Of a DNA stretch of 64,000 bases, positions 35,923 to 46,488 are shown one piece after another; the stretch's first letter is position 1, and each line of letters begins with the position of its first letter. Location of the stretch: positions 35,710 through 99,709 of the forward strand of contig JAUGWO010000116.1 of assembly GCA_049724395.1 (NCBI GenBank). Direction: 5' to 3'. The position numbers and the translations under genes were made by a program. The notes beneath the pieces are model-generated. The model saw nothing but the letters and a program-made list of their open reading frames with translations. It was not told the DNA's origin and ran no database searches. This DNA is from Spongospora subterranea f. sp. subterranea. Lineage: Eukaryota > Endomyxa: Phytomyxea > Phytomyxea > Plasmodiophorida.

Positions 35923-36764
35923 GTAAATCTAATTCCTCAGCATGATGCTTCAACGACCTATGTTGATGGCATTATTTCTACGCCAACAACGATGTCGACG
36001 GGCGCTTCATTTTTTAAAGATGATGCGAATAGCAATGTCAATTCGTCAACGCCATTACTTGGTCACCAGCGCGTTGATTGACCCCGAGGATTCGCCTTGG
36101 CACACTCTTTATCAAAGTCGGCACCAAGGAAGCTTCATTTCGATCACGTCGTTAGATCCAAATTCTTTCGACACACTGTTAATGATGTTCGACAAGTTTT
36201 ATGAGGTCAAGTCGGGGCCAGGTAGACGTGGTCGGCCCCCAAAATTTGTTTATAAACACGCCGTGCTGGGGTGTTTGCTCAAGTCATATACTTCGGTTGT
36301 GGAGGCGAAATCGCTGTGTAAACTGTTCGGTATACCACCCTCAACACTTTCACGGGTGCTGCAGAATGCAGCAGCTGCGTTGAAAAAAACGTTGAGAGCG
36401 ATCCCCGAGGCAGCCATAACATTTCCCTCAAAGGTTACACAATCTGAGTGGGCGATGCTTTGTCAGCACCGAGAGCCACTTGTCGAAGGAATATGGGGAC
36501 ATCATTAACAGTGTGTCGAAAGAATTTGGATCTAACGACGTGATCGAAATGAAGCTTCCTTGGTGCCGACTTTGATAAAGAGTGTGCCAAGGCGAATCCT
36601 CGGGGTCAATCAACGCGCTGGTGACCAAGTAATGGCGTTGACGAATTGACATTGCTATTCGCATCATCTTTAAAAAATGAAGCGCCCGTCGACATCGTTG
36701 TTGGCGTAGAAATAATGCCATCAACATAGGTCGTTGAAGCATCATGCTGAGGAATTAGATTTAC
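35923..36764. mobile_element. Perfect inverted duplication of a PIF/Harbinger fragment
   Basis: Arms 35923-36187 and 36500-36764 are 265 bases each and, as far as I can compare, identical in reverse complement around a 312-base loop. The left arm plus loop carry a 188-residue plus-strand frame (35942-36508) matching the N-terminal half of DDE_Tnp_4 (PIF/Harbinger-like) transposases: DSPWHTLYQSRHQGSFI, SFDTLLMMFDKFYEV, GRRGRPPKFVYKHAVLGCLL, GIPPSTLSRVLQNA, EPLVEGIWG. The homology stops at GIWG, just before the first catalytic Asp, so the transposase is truncated. The right arm repeats the N-terminus on the minus strand (36745-36428). Such perfection implies recent duplication or an assembly artefact. 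Confidence 0.85.
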
Positions 36765-37265
36765 GTCGATCAGCATATTGTTGTTGTCGTCGCTTCGGGA
36801 GAGTCGATCAATGGCAGTATCGACACGCTGACGCTTTTGTGCAACAGCTGACATGACCACGTCCGATGAAGCATCCAAGCGCTTGGATATGACCGCTAGC
36901 TGACCGGGAGTTTTCCCACATCGACCAGATGCGCGTAGGTTTTGTGGCTGATCACGCTGTCCAACAGGCGTTAATAGCGAAGACTTTCCCGCCGACGTTA
37001 GATCCATGATGGGGTCCATCATACCCTCATCACCGATGAGACCTTCATGTCCACGATCATCATCAACATCGGCATCGGTCAATCCGTCATCCATAGACAG
37101 ACTGTTGTAGCCGTCATCGTCGAGATCTGCGACAGAACTCTTCGTGTCGATATCCCTCTGCGCCCTCTTGGCGCGCCGAACCTCGTCTGGACACTCAGGA
37201 TCACCTGTCCGATTCATGTCAATAAAACACACACGTATTGTAACTATTGTTGAACACTTGAGCAA
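36606..37265 (-). CDS. Uncharacterised acidic ORF beside Harbinger fragment
   Basis: A 219-residue frame, rich in Asp, Ser and Arg (DLDDDGYNSLSMDDGLTDADVDDDRG early, RLDASSDVVMSAVAQKRQRV in the middle), runs into the right arm of the Harbinger duplication in a different phase from the transposase. It may be an upstream transposon-associated ORF, an N-terminal exon of the transposase, or a host fragment. No domain is recognisable. The part inside the arm (below 36764) overlaps transposase coding and is probably a shadow; the part above it has plausible coding character. Confidence 0.35.
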   Translation of the reverse strand: MLKCSTIVTIRVCFIDMNRTGDPECPDEVRRAKRAQRDIDTKSSVADLDDDGYNSLSMDDGLTDADVDDDRGHEGLIGDEGMMDPIMDLTSAGKSSLLTPVGQRDQPQNLRASGRCGKTPGQLAVISKRLDASSDVVMSAVAQKRQRVDTAIDRLSRSDDNNNMLIDVNLIPQHDASTTYVDGIISTPTTMSTGASFFKDDANSNVNSSTPLLGHQRVD

Positions 37266-37511
37266 CCTGTCGGCTTCTTGGAATTCCTAAGACAGTTATA
37301 TTTCCGTCTCAGGGATTGAGTGTCCCGGATTGGCCACCCTGACGGCAGATGCCGGTTGTAATCATGCTGTAGGGAATCCCAGCTGCGGTACCTCGATTAG
37401 AGATAAAAGCCCTACCCAAACGTTACCAATTTCGCTCAGGTCGATAATAATCTTACGATCCAATTCGGGCGCTGTAAAGCCTTTGCCTCTCCCTGCTGTT
37501 TTTTTTGCCGA

Positions 37512-38117
37512 CATCTCGTTATCAAAGCGGTTCGCTACGGACTAGGCAAAATGCGTCTGACGTATATTTTGTTGAGACCGTATTCTGGTCTTAACAAAAT
37601 ATAGGTCAAGAATACGCGTGACTCAAATTGAAATTTGCGTCGACTTTGTGTCAAAACTTATTTGCAATTTGCGGGGTTTTTGGAAGTCACCTAAAAGCTT
37701 TAAAAACTTAAAGACTTAAGCTTTTAAAAAAAGACTTTAAAAGCTTTAAAAACTTAAAGACTTAAGCTTTTAAAAAAAGACTTTAAAAGCTTTTAATATA
37801 TTAATAAATATATTAATATATTTAAAGACTTAAGCTTTTAAAAAAAGACTTTAAAAGCTTTTAATATATTAATAAATATATTAATATATTTAAAGACTTA
37901 AGCTTTTAAAAAAAGACTTTAAAAGCTTTAAAAACAAGGGTGGCTTCCAAAAACCCCGCAAATTGCAAATAAGTTTTGACACAAAGTCGACGCAAATTTC
38001 AATTTGAGTCACGCGTATTCTTGACCTATATTTTGTTAAGACCAGAATACGGTCTCAACAAAATATACGTCAGACGCATTTTGCCTAGTCCGTAGCGAAC
38101 CGCTTTGATAACAGATG
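37512..38117. repeat. Large AT-rich foldback element (about 600 bp)
   Basis: Terminal arms of about 170 bases (37512-37690 and 37940-38117) are near-perfect reverse complements, beginning GTTATCAAAGCGG on the left and ending with its complement. The centre (about 37690-37935) is built of tandem, self-complementary units around CTTAAGCTTTTAAAAAAAGA and ATATTAATAAATATATTAAT. The whole can fold into one hairpin. The structure is that of a foldback transposon or MITE with internal repeat growth. It encodes nothing. Confidence 0.9.
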
Positions 38118-40225
38118 ATCACTGCTCAAATCATGTCGAACATGAAATTTCACGATCTGTTTTGCAGGGTGGCGTCTCATTGCTGTAGTCTCTGGTTGGT
38201 ATTTCAGGACTGTTCATCATTCTGAACTCTTCTAGTATTCCGTCTGCTTGTTTGGGAACCACTTAGATGTTCGCGTTCTCAGGCATTCCTGCGCGACACC
38301 CATTGTTAAGGGACATAGAATCGTCGTTTCAGGACGAAGAGTTCGGAGGGCTGTACATTCCCCTGTCTCATAAAGATACGAGTAATGAACCTGGCAAACA
38401 CTCAGTACTGTAAGGAGATAATCGGATTGACGATTAGCGAGCCGGCCGACATTCCATAGTTTCAAAAGGTTCCTTCAACAAACGCTCCGAACGGTAGTGT
38501 TCTGACACCACGAACTGTCGACCGACTCACATTTGAGAACAGGAATGACGCGCCATTTTCACGTCATTCCGATTATCTCCTTACCATTTCACATTTGTAT
38601 TCGTCTCACTGTCTATGCCCAATTTCTAATTCTCATACTCCCGCCTGCTTCTGACTTCAATTTTTCCTCGCCGTCGTCTCGGCTTCGATCTCAGATCGGA
38701 AGGGTCGTGGTCGTCCCTTCACCGAATCAGGCACTGTAATCACCGCGAATGGATTCCTGCTGATGAATCAGTGCTCGGATTTGTTGCTGTTGTTAAGCAA
38801 TAATTTGTTGTAGGTGTCCAGATCCATATGACTAAGGAGAATTGACGATTCGATATTAGCTTTATTTCCGATTTATACTGTTAGAGAATCGTCAATCTTG
38901 ATTAGTCACTATGAATCTGGACCAACTACAAAATATTATAGCCCAAACAGCAACACATCCAAGCACTGAAGGTCCGTATATTGTAAGGAGATAATCGGAA
39001 GGACGAGAATGGCTATTCATTCCTATTTAAATCCGAGACGGCCGACAGCCCGTTGTCTCAGAACATGATTACCGGACAGTTCCTGAGAGAACCTTCCTTA
39101 CTACATTGTGCCTGATTCTGTCAAAGGGACGACGACGACCCTTGACACAAGACACTACATACCACCCCCAGTGGCAGATGACTCCAGCCATCATACTCGG
39201 TAGCCATCGACAAAGTTCGGGTGGCGTGACACGCGCAGCAAAAGCGGAACTGCATCGCCCGGAAAGGTATTGCTTGATCATTACCAGGGATGAGTTTTTA
39301 CATTCCTGTCTGTTTAGCGAAACCACATTTTGACGGGGGAGTCCGCGACTGCAACTGTACCACGGTCTCCGTGTGAAGTCCGGGAAACCACTGTACCACG
39401 GTCTCCGTGTGAAGTCCGGGAAACCACGTCAGTGACAATACTGAGTAGACAGCAGCGACACCCAATTTGTTGACCCGAATATGAATCACTTCAAGTATCT
39501 CTTCCTGCTCGTGTGCTTGATTCCCATCGTTCTTTGCAACCATACTCCTGCGAGCAAGGTTGACACACCTGGTGATGGTGATGAAGTTGTTCGCGTTTCA
39601 GATATTGGTTGGGCAAAATATCGCAGATACAGTTGAGCCACTCAATTGTAAATTCTGTAGGGAATTTCTTCATCAGTATAATGGCGGGGTTAGTGGTCCA
39701 CATTTCTGGCCTTTTGCGCACTGAAGTGCCCATTATACCAGGTTTATATCATCAATCATGTTCATGATGACTGTTCCAATTGGTATCAATCTGACGTAGT
39801 TGTTGGCAACACGTTTGCTCTATGGATGGTTTTCAGCCGTATTCGGAAAACATTGACCCAATATCGTGCTGGTAATATTTCAGGCCCCTGCGGTATATTG
39901 TCCGTCCTGTTCCCATTCTGTAATATCTTGCGAATTTCTTATCTGTGGTCAACCAATATGGGAATTTTTCATAGGGGTTTTCAATTTGGTTCTCCACATG
40001 AATAACGCTTTTCTCAAAAAATAAAATTCTCAAATGTTAGGGATGAATTATGATCTGTATTGTGCTCCCCTCTATAAAAAACGGTACTACAGTACCCCAA
40101 ATCTGCACGATGTTTGCCAGGCTGCCTGACATCATCTTCAATTCATCTCGCAACCGCTTGAGAAATTTTCGATCAGTGCGATAAAAATGTATTGCCAACA
40201 TTGTGATGCACCGATAAGACAATGC
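38118..40225. other. Repeat-derived intergenic region
   Basis: No gene is supported. The motif GTAAGGAGATAATCGGA occurs near 38410 and 38985 and, inverted, near 38567-38588, so parts of this region are copies of one repeat family. A 36-base segment containing CCACGGTCTCCGTGTGAAGT is directly duplicated at about 39354-39425. A 202-base foldback lies at 38768-38969. Confidence 0.6.
38768..38969. repeat. Foldback repeat with about 90-base arms
   Basis: From both ends inward the sequence is reverse complementary with scattered mismatches: TCAGTGCTCGGAT at the left against ATCCAAGCACTGA at the right, then GTCCAGAT with ATCTGGAC, then GACGATTC with GAATCGTC. The loop is about 30 bases. It looks like a small non-autonomous element. 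Confidence 0.75.
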
Positions 40226-40440
40226 TTGAGTTTATGCCCTAGATCTTATATAGTTGTCAAGCCGTCTGTTCAGAATGAACTTAACAAAAATTCTAACATC
40301 GCGTTGGTGGCCCTCAAACTTCCAGTTTGGCCTTTTCGGTAAAAAGCTGAAGCATCGTTCCCGCTCTGCTCAATTTTGTTAAGTTCTTCTTCAGTGAACA
40401 GACAGCTTGACAACTGTATAAGCTCTAGGGCTGAACTCAA
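40226..40440. repeat. Foldback repeat next to the copia fossil
   Basis: Arms of about 70 bases run from TTGAGTTTATGCCCTAGAT on the left and from its complement at 40440 on the right. They share AGTTGTCAAGC, TCTGTTCA and AACTTAACAAAA. The loop is about 75 bases. It lies immediately downstream of the copia pol region (which reads on the minus strand) and may be a separate insertion or part of the element's flank. Confidence 0.75.
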
Positions 40441-43400
40441 CCGCTGCCCTTTAGGAGCAAAACAACGTCGGCACTACATTTCTATGGACAGGATCGCACT
40501 GATCGATACTTGATCAAGCGGTTGCGAGATGAATGTTATCTCGAATACTTTTTCTATGGTGTTAATGAAGTCGCGGCACCGGCCGTCATCATTGTGGAGT
40601 AGAAGTATATCGTCAACGTAAAGGCCGGTCATCATCATGAAACCCTCATCTCGAAGCCTTGGTCTCGTACTATTTGTAATCATTGATCTTTTTGTTCCAA
40701 ACTCATCCCGCCTGTTTTGAATGGCCTTGTTTAACTTCCAGACATTGCCGTAACTTCCATGGAAACCCTCTGGAGAGTGCACATGGAGGCCCTCTTCAAT
40801 GTCCCTGTTCAAGTACGCTCCTACGATGTCCAGATGGTGTAGATGTAGCCCATGTAGGGCAGCCAGGGCTATTAGTAAGCGTAGAGATTCTTGATGGGCA
40901 ACTGGTGCAAAAGTCTCATTATTATCAGTCCAAAGCGTTGCGAAAACCCCTTTAGCTACTAATCGGCATTTCAACTTAGCGACCTGTGTTATCTTTGGTC
41001 GGCTTGACAGTGAATACCCATTTGCATTTAATTGGGGCTTTGCTATTCTGACGCTTGATGATTGAGAAAGCATTGAAGTTACCCAGGGTCTGGTATTCTT
41101 TAATCATGGCGTCATCCCAATATCCAACATATCAGCTAGATGTTGGTGGTCTAGGAAGGTTAGAGAGTAGAAGAGGATCCATGAGGGAATCTTCTACTCT
41201 GGCAGGTGAACTGGTGAACCTCTGAGGCGATACCTTTTCAAGAACTCCTTGGTATTATTGTGGGTTTCCTCAGCGTCAACATCATTAAGATCGGCGTGAT
41301 GTTCAAGCAAATCGATGATATCGCTTGATACGTTTGAAGAGGTCTCGTCGGAAAGGTTTCTGTCCGCAACATCCCCTGAATGGTTCGCATCGTTGTTGCC
41401 GTCTCGACTCGTCGTCACCAGTGTAAACAGTCTCCCGGTCTTCATCGTTATTGTTTCCAACTGCATCTGGGTCCAAATCAGGGACATCACCTGTTGCCAT
41501 ATCTGAGTCCGAATTTTGAATGATGTCGTCTGGGGAAGATACGTGATGATTCTTCTTGTATCTTTGTCTATGGGGACACTCCTTATAAGAAGTGAAAAAA
41601 TCCCCAACGAAAGCAACTCTTCTGCTTGTGTGTATCCGTCGTTCATCGGGGTCCCACAATTAATATGCCTTCTGGTCATTGCAATATCCAATGAAGACAA
41701 CAAGGCGGCTTTTAGGGTCAAGTGATCGCCTGAGTTTTGTGTGAATAAACATCCATGCGTCGCAGCCATCTACTCTCAGGTAGTCAAAGACTAGCTGGTT
41801 TCCCAACCGTACCAGCCCTCGAAACGTGTTATATGCCCTGGAAGTGATGAATTATGTCGGCGATTGATCGCATGTACGATTGCTGCGACGACGAATGTCC
41901 AATAGCCTTTTGGTAACCGAACGTGGTGCCTGGCGCTTTCCGATGCCTCGTCTATGGTCCGATTGATTCTCTCGGCGATGCCGTTCTGTTCTGGATCGTA
42001 CGCAACACTCGTTCGATGGAAGATTCCGTTATCAGCATAATATTGTCTGCACTCGTTCGATAAGTACTCCTCTGCATTGTCACTCTGTGATATTCCGATC
42101 TTAATCCCGTTTTCGACGTTCGACTCTTGCTGGAAGCGCGTAAGGGCTGACAATGCCTCGTGTTTGTGTTTGAGAAATTTGACTCGTGAGAAGCGGGTGT
42201 GATGGTCGACAAGGGTGATGATATACCTCACGTTGTCGTAAATTCCGGGTGTTGGGTAGGGACCTTTGATGTCGGTTGAAACTATTTCTAGTGGTCTTGT
42301 CGTTTTAGATTTGCTTGCCTTGGAGAAGTCGCCGCCTGTCACTTTACATTGATAACATCCAGAACAGTTGCCTAATCTCCATGGGTATCCTCTTCTTGTC
42401 TACATTGCAATAAGTTTTCCTTGACCATGCGTCGGAGATCTTGGTAATTTGTATGAAACGTCCTTCAATGCCACATCTGTAGCGAAACACTTTTGACGAA
42501 TTGGGATGAGAAGAATGCACCTGTTAGTGTGATCATTGTCGGGATATCGTTGCATTGCTTGGTATGGTATAGAGATTGTCCTTTCCTCGTAGTGCCGATC
42601 CAATTATTATCCCTTCGGGTTCCCTCCAACTTTCCTTGCTATAAATTTGTAGGTGATCGTCAGAAGAAACGAACTTGATCCCCTGCCTGTACTTTGCCCA
42701 ACAGATAGTAATTGCCGACTGAGATTGGGAACATGTAGTCCTTTAAGTTTACCGGGATTACGTTGAGAATAGCTTGTCCTATTCCCTTTCCGACACAACG
42801 AATGTGCGCTTCATCCCCTAAGAATATGAAGGGACCATAATCTTCGGGTTGATAACTTTGAATGTTCCCCTGATCAGACGCCATGTGTTGCGAGCAAGCG
42901 CTGTCGATTGTCCAGTCGCTGAAGTTGTGTCGTGGTGATGGAGCCAATGATAGTGCCGATTGTGGCGGCATGTCGTCAAGGGAAAGTTTAGCTGGTGTAA
43001 TTGGTACATGATGTCTCCAACCTGAAGGTGCCTTTTGCAAGTGGTGTTGGCGTGAAATAGTTGGAATTGGGGTGCTTCCCTGGATGGATTTTACAATCGT
43101 TTCCGTGTCGTTGACCGATGGATGCCTTCAATGCATTGAGTTCAACGGTCAACTCCGCTACGAATGCCGATCTCAATGGTGGGGATGGTTCGGAGCGTTC
43201 TCCCTCCATTAGCATCGCTGTCAGTCGCTCCGTGCTTAGGAGCTTATCCGCTTCCTGAGTATTGATGATGCTTGTGAGGGTCTTAAACCTCCTGTTCACT
43301 CCCAGTAGCATGATCGTCTCCTCGAGTTCATCCGAGAATTTGATCATTTTTTCTGGAATGACGACTCGGACCCCCAATGCTGCGCTGGACAGTCTGGATG

Positions 43401-43536
43401 CATACTCCCGGCTTGGCTCGCCGTCACCTTGCCTTGTTGAGATTAGGGAGTGGGCAGCTCGGGTGACGACGGAACGGCTTGACCGATGGTAAGTTGAGTA
43501 GATACATCGCCAGGGTTGAGCTGCTGTGTGGCAAGA

Positions 43537-43719
43537 ATCCGACCCTTGCGTCTATATATCTTGAGATGAGGGTTTCATGATGATGATCGGTCTTTACGTT
43601 GACGATATACTTCTACTCCGACCGTCATCATTGTGGAGTAGAAGTATATCGTCAACGTAAAGGCCGATCATCATCATGAAACCCTCATCTCGAAATATAT
43701 ATCGACGCAAGGGTCGGAT
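43537..43719. repeat. Hairpin made of copia reverse-transcriptase sequence
   Basis: Arms of about 83 bases (43537-43619 and 43637-43719) are near-identical in reverse complement. Each arm contains a copy of the stretch encoding the copia YVDD region also found at about 40600-40660. The short spacer and high arm similarity point to an inverted duplication of a retrotransposon fragment placed inside the same fossil. A transcript across it in either direction would fold on itself. Confidence 0.85.
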
Positions 43720-43751
43720 ATGCACCTCATAGAGCCTTGGTTTCGTACTAA

Positions 43752-44020
43752 GCAGCCATTTACCTACATGTTAAGGGGCTCGGCGAGATCGTTGGGATCG
43801 TTAAGGCTGGCACATTTACACCTACTGATTCCCTCACTGCAGTACCAACCGGAGTCTTTGACAAATTAGACTTACGAGCATTAACCAAGATTCGACTAAG
43901 TCTAATTATAGATGACATTGCAAGACTGACTTTAGTGAGGGGATCAGTAGGTGTGGTGTGCCAGCCTTATCGATCCCAACGATCTCGCCAGAGCCCCTTA
44001 ACACGTAGGTAAATGGCTGC
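43752..44020. repeat. Foldback repeat inside the copia gag side
   Basis: Arms of about 92 bases start at GCAGCCATTTACCTAC (43752) and end at its complement (44020). They share AAGGGGCTC, GAGATCGTTGGGATCG and CAGTAGGTGT or complements with few mismatches. A smaller internal symmetry (TTAGACTTA with TAAGTCTAA) fills the centre. It looks like a MITE-type insertion into the copia fossil. Confidence 0.8.
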
Positions 44021-44534
44021 GTTCTTCAGCCACAAATGGAAATTTGTGCCCTTGCCGTCGAACATTGGTGTGTGTATTCGATCGTAATCCCCAATACTCT
44101 ACACCAAGGTCACCTTCGATACTCTTCTCGGTGGATTGTGCTTCATTTAATTTTAGCTGTGCCAGTTTTCTCAACTTGGCTTGACGCTCTAAGAGAGTAA
44201 TCGCAGCATCTAGTTCTGAATCTGTCAGGACGGCTCCGTCTCCTGTATGTACTTCTGCCATGTCTGTGTATTGGTAGGAGTCGGGACGAAGAGATCTATT
44301 GACATTTGCAATATTGTATTTGACGTCCAAAAAAGATAGAGCGGGTATCTGCCCGACTGTCGTAACGGCGACCGAACCCAACCGTTAATGTTGATAATTA
44401 TCTACAGGAGTACAAGTTTTGGAGCAGCGGTTCCGTATTTCAAGGCGTGGAAATCCCTGAACAATTTTAAGCCACAAAATGAAATTTTTTAAAGACGAGT
44501 CGCTTCAGGAAGCTGAAGATTATTTCCGGAGATG

Positions 44535-45002
44535 TTATAATACAAAACCCAGGCACCCATACGTTGTTGAAAGGCGAGACGGTGACAGTACTTTATCGGG
44601 CGTTTCTCTTGTTTTGGGTATGCTTTTGAAGCAGTTGGCGTATGTTTTCCTGTGATTGTTAACGACGCTTGTCACATGAAAAGAGGTGGTATGATCCTGG
44701 TCGCTAATGTCCTTAACGGTGAACGACAGATAATACGCCTGGCCAGAGCGGTGGACCCACAGAATATGAATGTCAGTGGGCTTTTTTCTACAAAAATATA
44801 AAGGTTTCCATTGAGTCGACCAACAATCCGCTGTTTGTCGATGTACATTGCCGCGAAAACGTATGCACAATGCCGAAGTTCGCATTCTACGTATGATGTG
44901 GGAGTCGAATTGCATTTTTTCATCTTGGACAGAATGTAAAGAGAAGTTTTCCGCACTGATGTTGAAGGAAGTAAACAGCGCGCTGTGAAAACAACCACTC
45001 AA
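44535..45002 (-). CDS. Uncharacterised 155-residue ORF
   Basis: The frame is open for 155 residues with protein-like composition in its second half (PTDIHILWVHRSGQAYYLS, then SVVNNHRKTYANCFKSI and SRLSTTYGCLGFVL). Overlapping minus-strand frames at 44672-44998 and 44920-45279 also look partly coding, so this may be a multi-exon gene whose splice sites I could not resolve. No domain is recognised. It begins about 130 bases beyond the copia fossil, so it could be a host gene or part of another repeat. Confidence 0.35.
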   Translation of the reverse strand: MSGCFHSALFTSFNISAENFSLHSVQDEKMQFDSHIIRRMRTSALCIRFRGNVHRQTADCWSTQWKPLYFCRKKPTDIHILWVHRSGQAYYLSFTVKDISDQDHTTSFHVTSVVNNHRKTYANCFKSIPKTRETPDKVLSPSRLSTTYGCLGFVL

Positions 45003-45432
45003 GAAAGCTTGGCTTTTGCACTAACGAGTAGACGTAAACAGGAATGAACTGATCTATGAATATGGCCAGCGATCCAACTGGGCCTCGACCCATGTTCCTG
45101 TTCCAATATACGACACCTATACTTTCAAGGAGTTTCCGATTCAGAAGATACGTAATCGTAGTTATTTGATCGATCTTCGTTAAGTTCGTCGAAAATGTAT
45201 TGAAACAAAGGTTCACAAGATTCTTCAAATATCGCAACTTGTCTGAAGAAGTTACCCTTCGCTTCCAAAATGAGTACAAGACGCGTCGCTGGACATCAAA
45301 AACTCATAGGCCAGTTCATTCTTTGATAAAACAGAGACGCTTTTATGAATGATTGTTTTCACAGCGTGATGTACTCTTCCTTTTTGACAATAAAGAATAA
45401 AACAAACGAAGACTGAACGGGCGTCGTCCATG

Positions 45433-45579
45433 ACCTATTCCCTCATACCCTTCTTTAAACCTCTGCAGCGCCATTGTACTAACACAATCTGCTCAAGACA
45501 ACGGTGCTCCTTCTGAGTGGGTACAAAGATTGTCCCGAGGGCGCTGTCGAGTCTCAAAGAAGGGTGTGAGGGAATGGGT
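45433..45579. repeat. Inverted repeat with 60-base arms
   Basis: The left end ACCTATTCCCTCATACCCTT is mirrored by AAGGGTGTGAGGGAATGGGT at the right. Matching continues through GCAGCGCC/GGGCGCTGT and ACAATCT/AGATTGT to a loop of about 25 bases. Identity is about 80 percent, consistent with an aged foldback. The flanks 45003-45432 and 45580-45945 hold no gene I can support. Confidence 0.7.
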
Positions 45580-45945
45580 GATCGATGTGATGAAGCCACA
45601 ATTTCAGCTGCCAGAGAACACTTCAGCAACCTGACGGAGGACTAGCGGGCAATGGTACTAGGAGTCGCTGGGGACCGCATTCAGATATTCGGGTCGTGGA
45701 GATGTTGTTCTGCGCACAGCCTCTGCAAGGTTCATCACGATCAATGCCGAGTTTGCCCCTGATTTGATCAGGAACCTCGTTCGCAATCAGGGCGGCACTC
45801 TTCAAAACGGGGGAACATACAGAGACGGCGCCATCATCGACGATCGTGCAATCTGAACGGCAATCAGGAAAGCGAACGATCCTGCTTAGCCTTCTTCAGG
45901 GGCAAATTTCAATCTGTCATCGACTCGGGATGCGCCTTTACTGGT

Positions 45946-46185
45946 TCACTTTTGGGTTTCTAAAAGGCTTATCCCAATAAGCTCAATCAGCAGCGTAGCC
46001 ATTTCCTGATTCGTCGCAACCAGCATCTTGGAAAGGGCCTCCCAGGCGCCTGCCGGGTCATTCGCAAACGCCTTGATCAATGTGAGTTGGCTTGATCCCG
46101 ACATTTTTGATGATATCGCCAGCATAGCTAGAGCCTTATTGACCGAGTTCGTCGGACGGCCTTTGCCATATATCGACGTAACCAT
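45946..46185 (-). CDS. Small alpha-helical ORF, 79 residues
   Basis: An intact short frame starting MVTSIYGKGRP and continuing as apparently helical, Ala/Leu-rich sequence (NKALAMLAISSKMSGSSQ, DPAGAWEALSKMLVATN, ATLLIELIGISLLETQK). It is closed upstream by a stop and has an ATG soon after, so it could be a complete micro-gene or a terminal exon. No family recognised. It sits about 300 bases downstream of the taxilin-like gene on the same strand. Confidence 0.35.
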   Translation of the reverse strand: MVTSIYGKGRPTNSVNKALAMLAISSKMSGSSQLTLIKAFANDPAGAWEALSKMLVATNQEMATLLIELIGISLLETQK

Positions 46186-46488
46186 CGTCGAGACCGAAAG
46201 CGGTCAGCATTATCACCAATGGCGAACAATGACCGCGTTCGCTCAGCGACAAAGCCGATCGCGAGGCATTAACTGCCGGTTAGGGTGATGAGGCGTCGAC
46301 CATGTCGCAAAAATGTATGAAATCGATTGTGACTATTGATGCAATACTGTTGGAGGCGCAAGGAGTGAATTGTACTTAGAACTGATTCTGTATTCACACT
46401 GTTGTCCTACTCACGTCCGCTCGCACAGACTTCCGATTTTTTGAACATCACGATTATTCAAAATGGAGCTGGTGTATGACAGCGCGAG

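Larger units (their letters stand above)
40460..44400 (-). mobile_element. Broken Ty1/copia LTR retrotransposon fossil
   Basis: A minus-strand copia-order element. From its 5' side: gag-like frames (about 44380-42990), protease with DSACSQHMA (near 42900), integrase core with TDIKGPYPTPG and QNGIAER (42340-41790), a linker (41770-41190), then a partial reverse transcriptase with ETFAPVAHQESLRLL and the YVDD box (GLYVDDILLL) at 41070-40470. The order protease, integrase, reverse transcriptase defines copia. The element is clearly broken, with many breaks and missing parts, and I could not identify a matched LTR pair. Two hairpin insertions or rearrangements (43537-43719 and 43752-44020) interrupt its gag side. 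Decay suggests it is not recent. Confidence 0.85.

Noticed and set aside
40460-44400. LTR pair for the copia fossil
   Set aside because: I compared flanks at about 40.0-40.5 and 44.4-44.6 kb and found no matching pair; the 40226-40440 structure is an inverted repeat, not an LTR.
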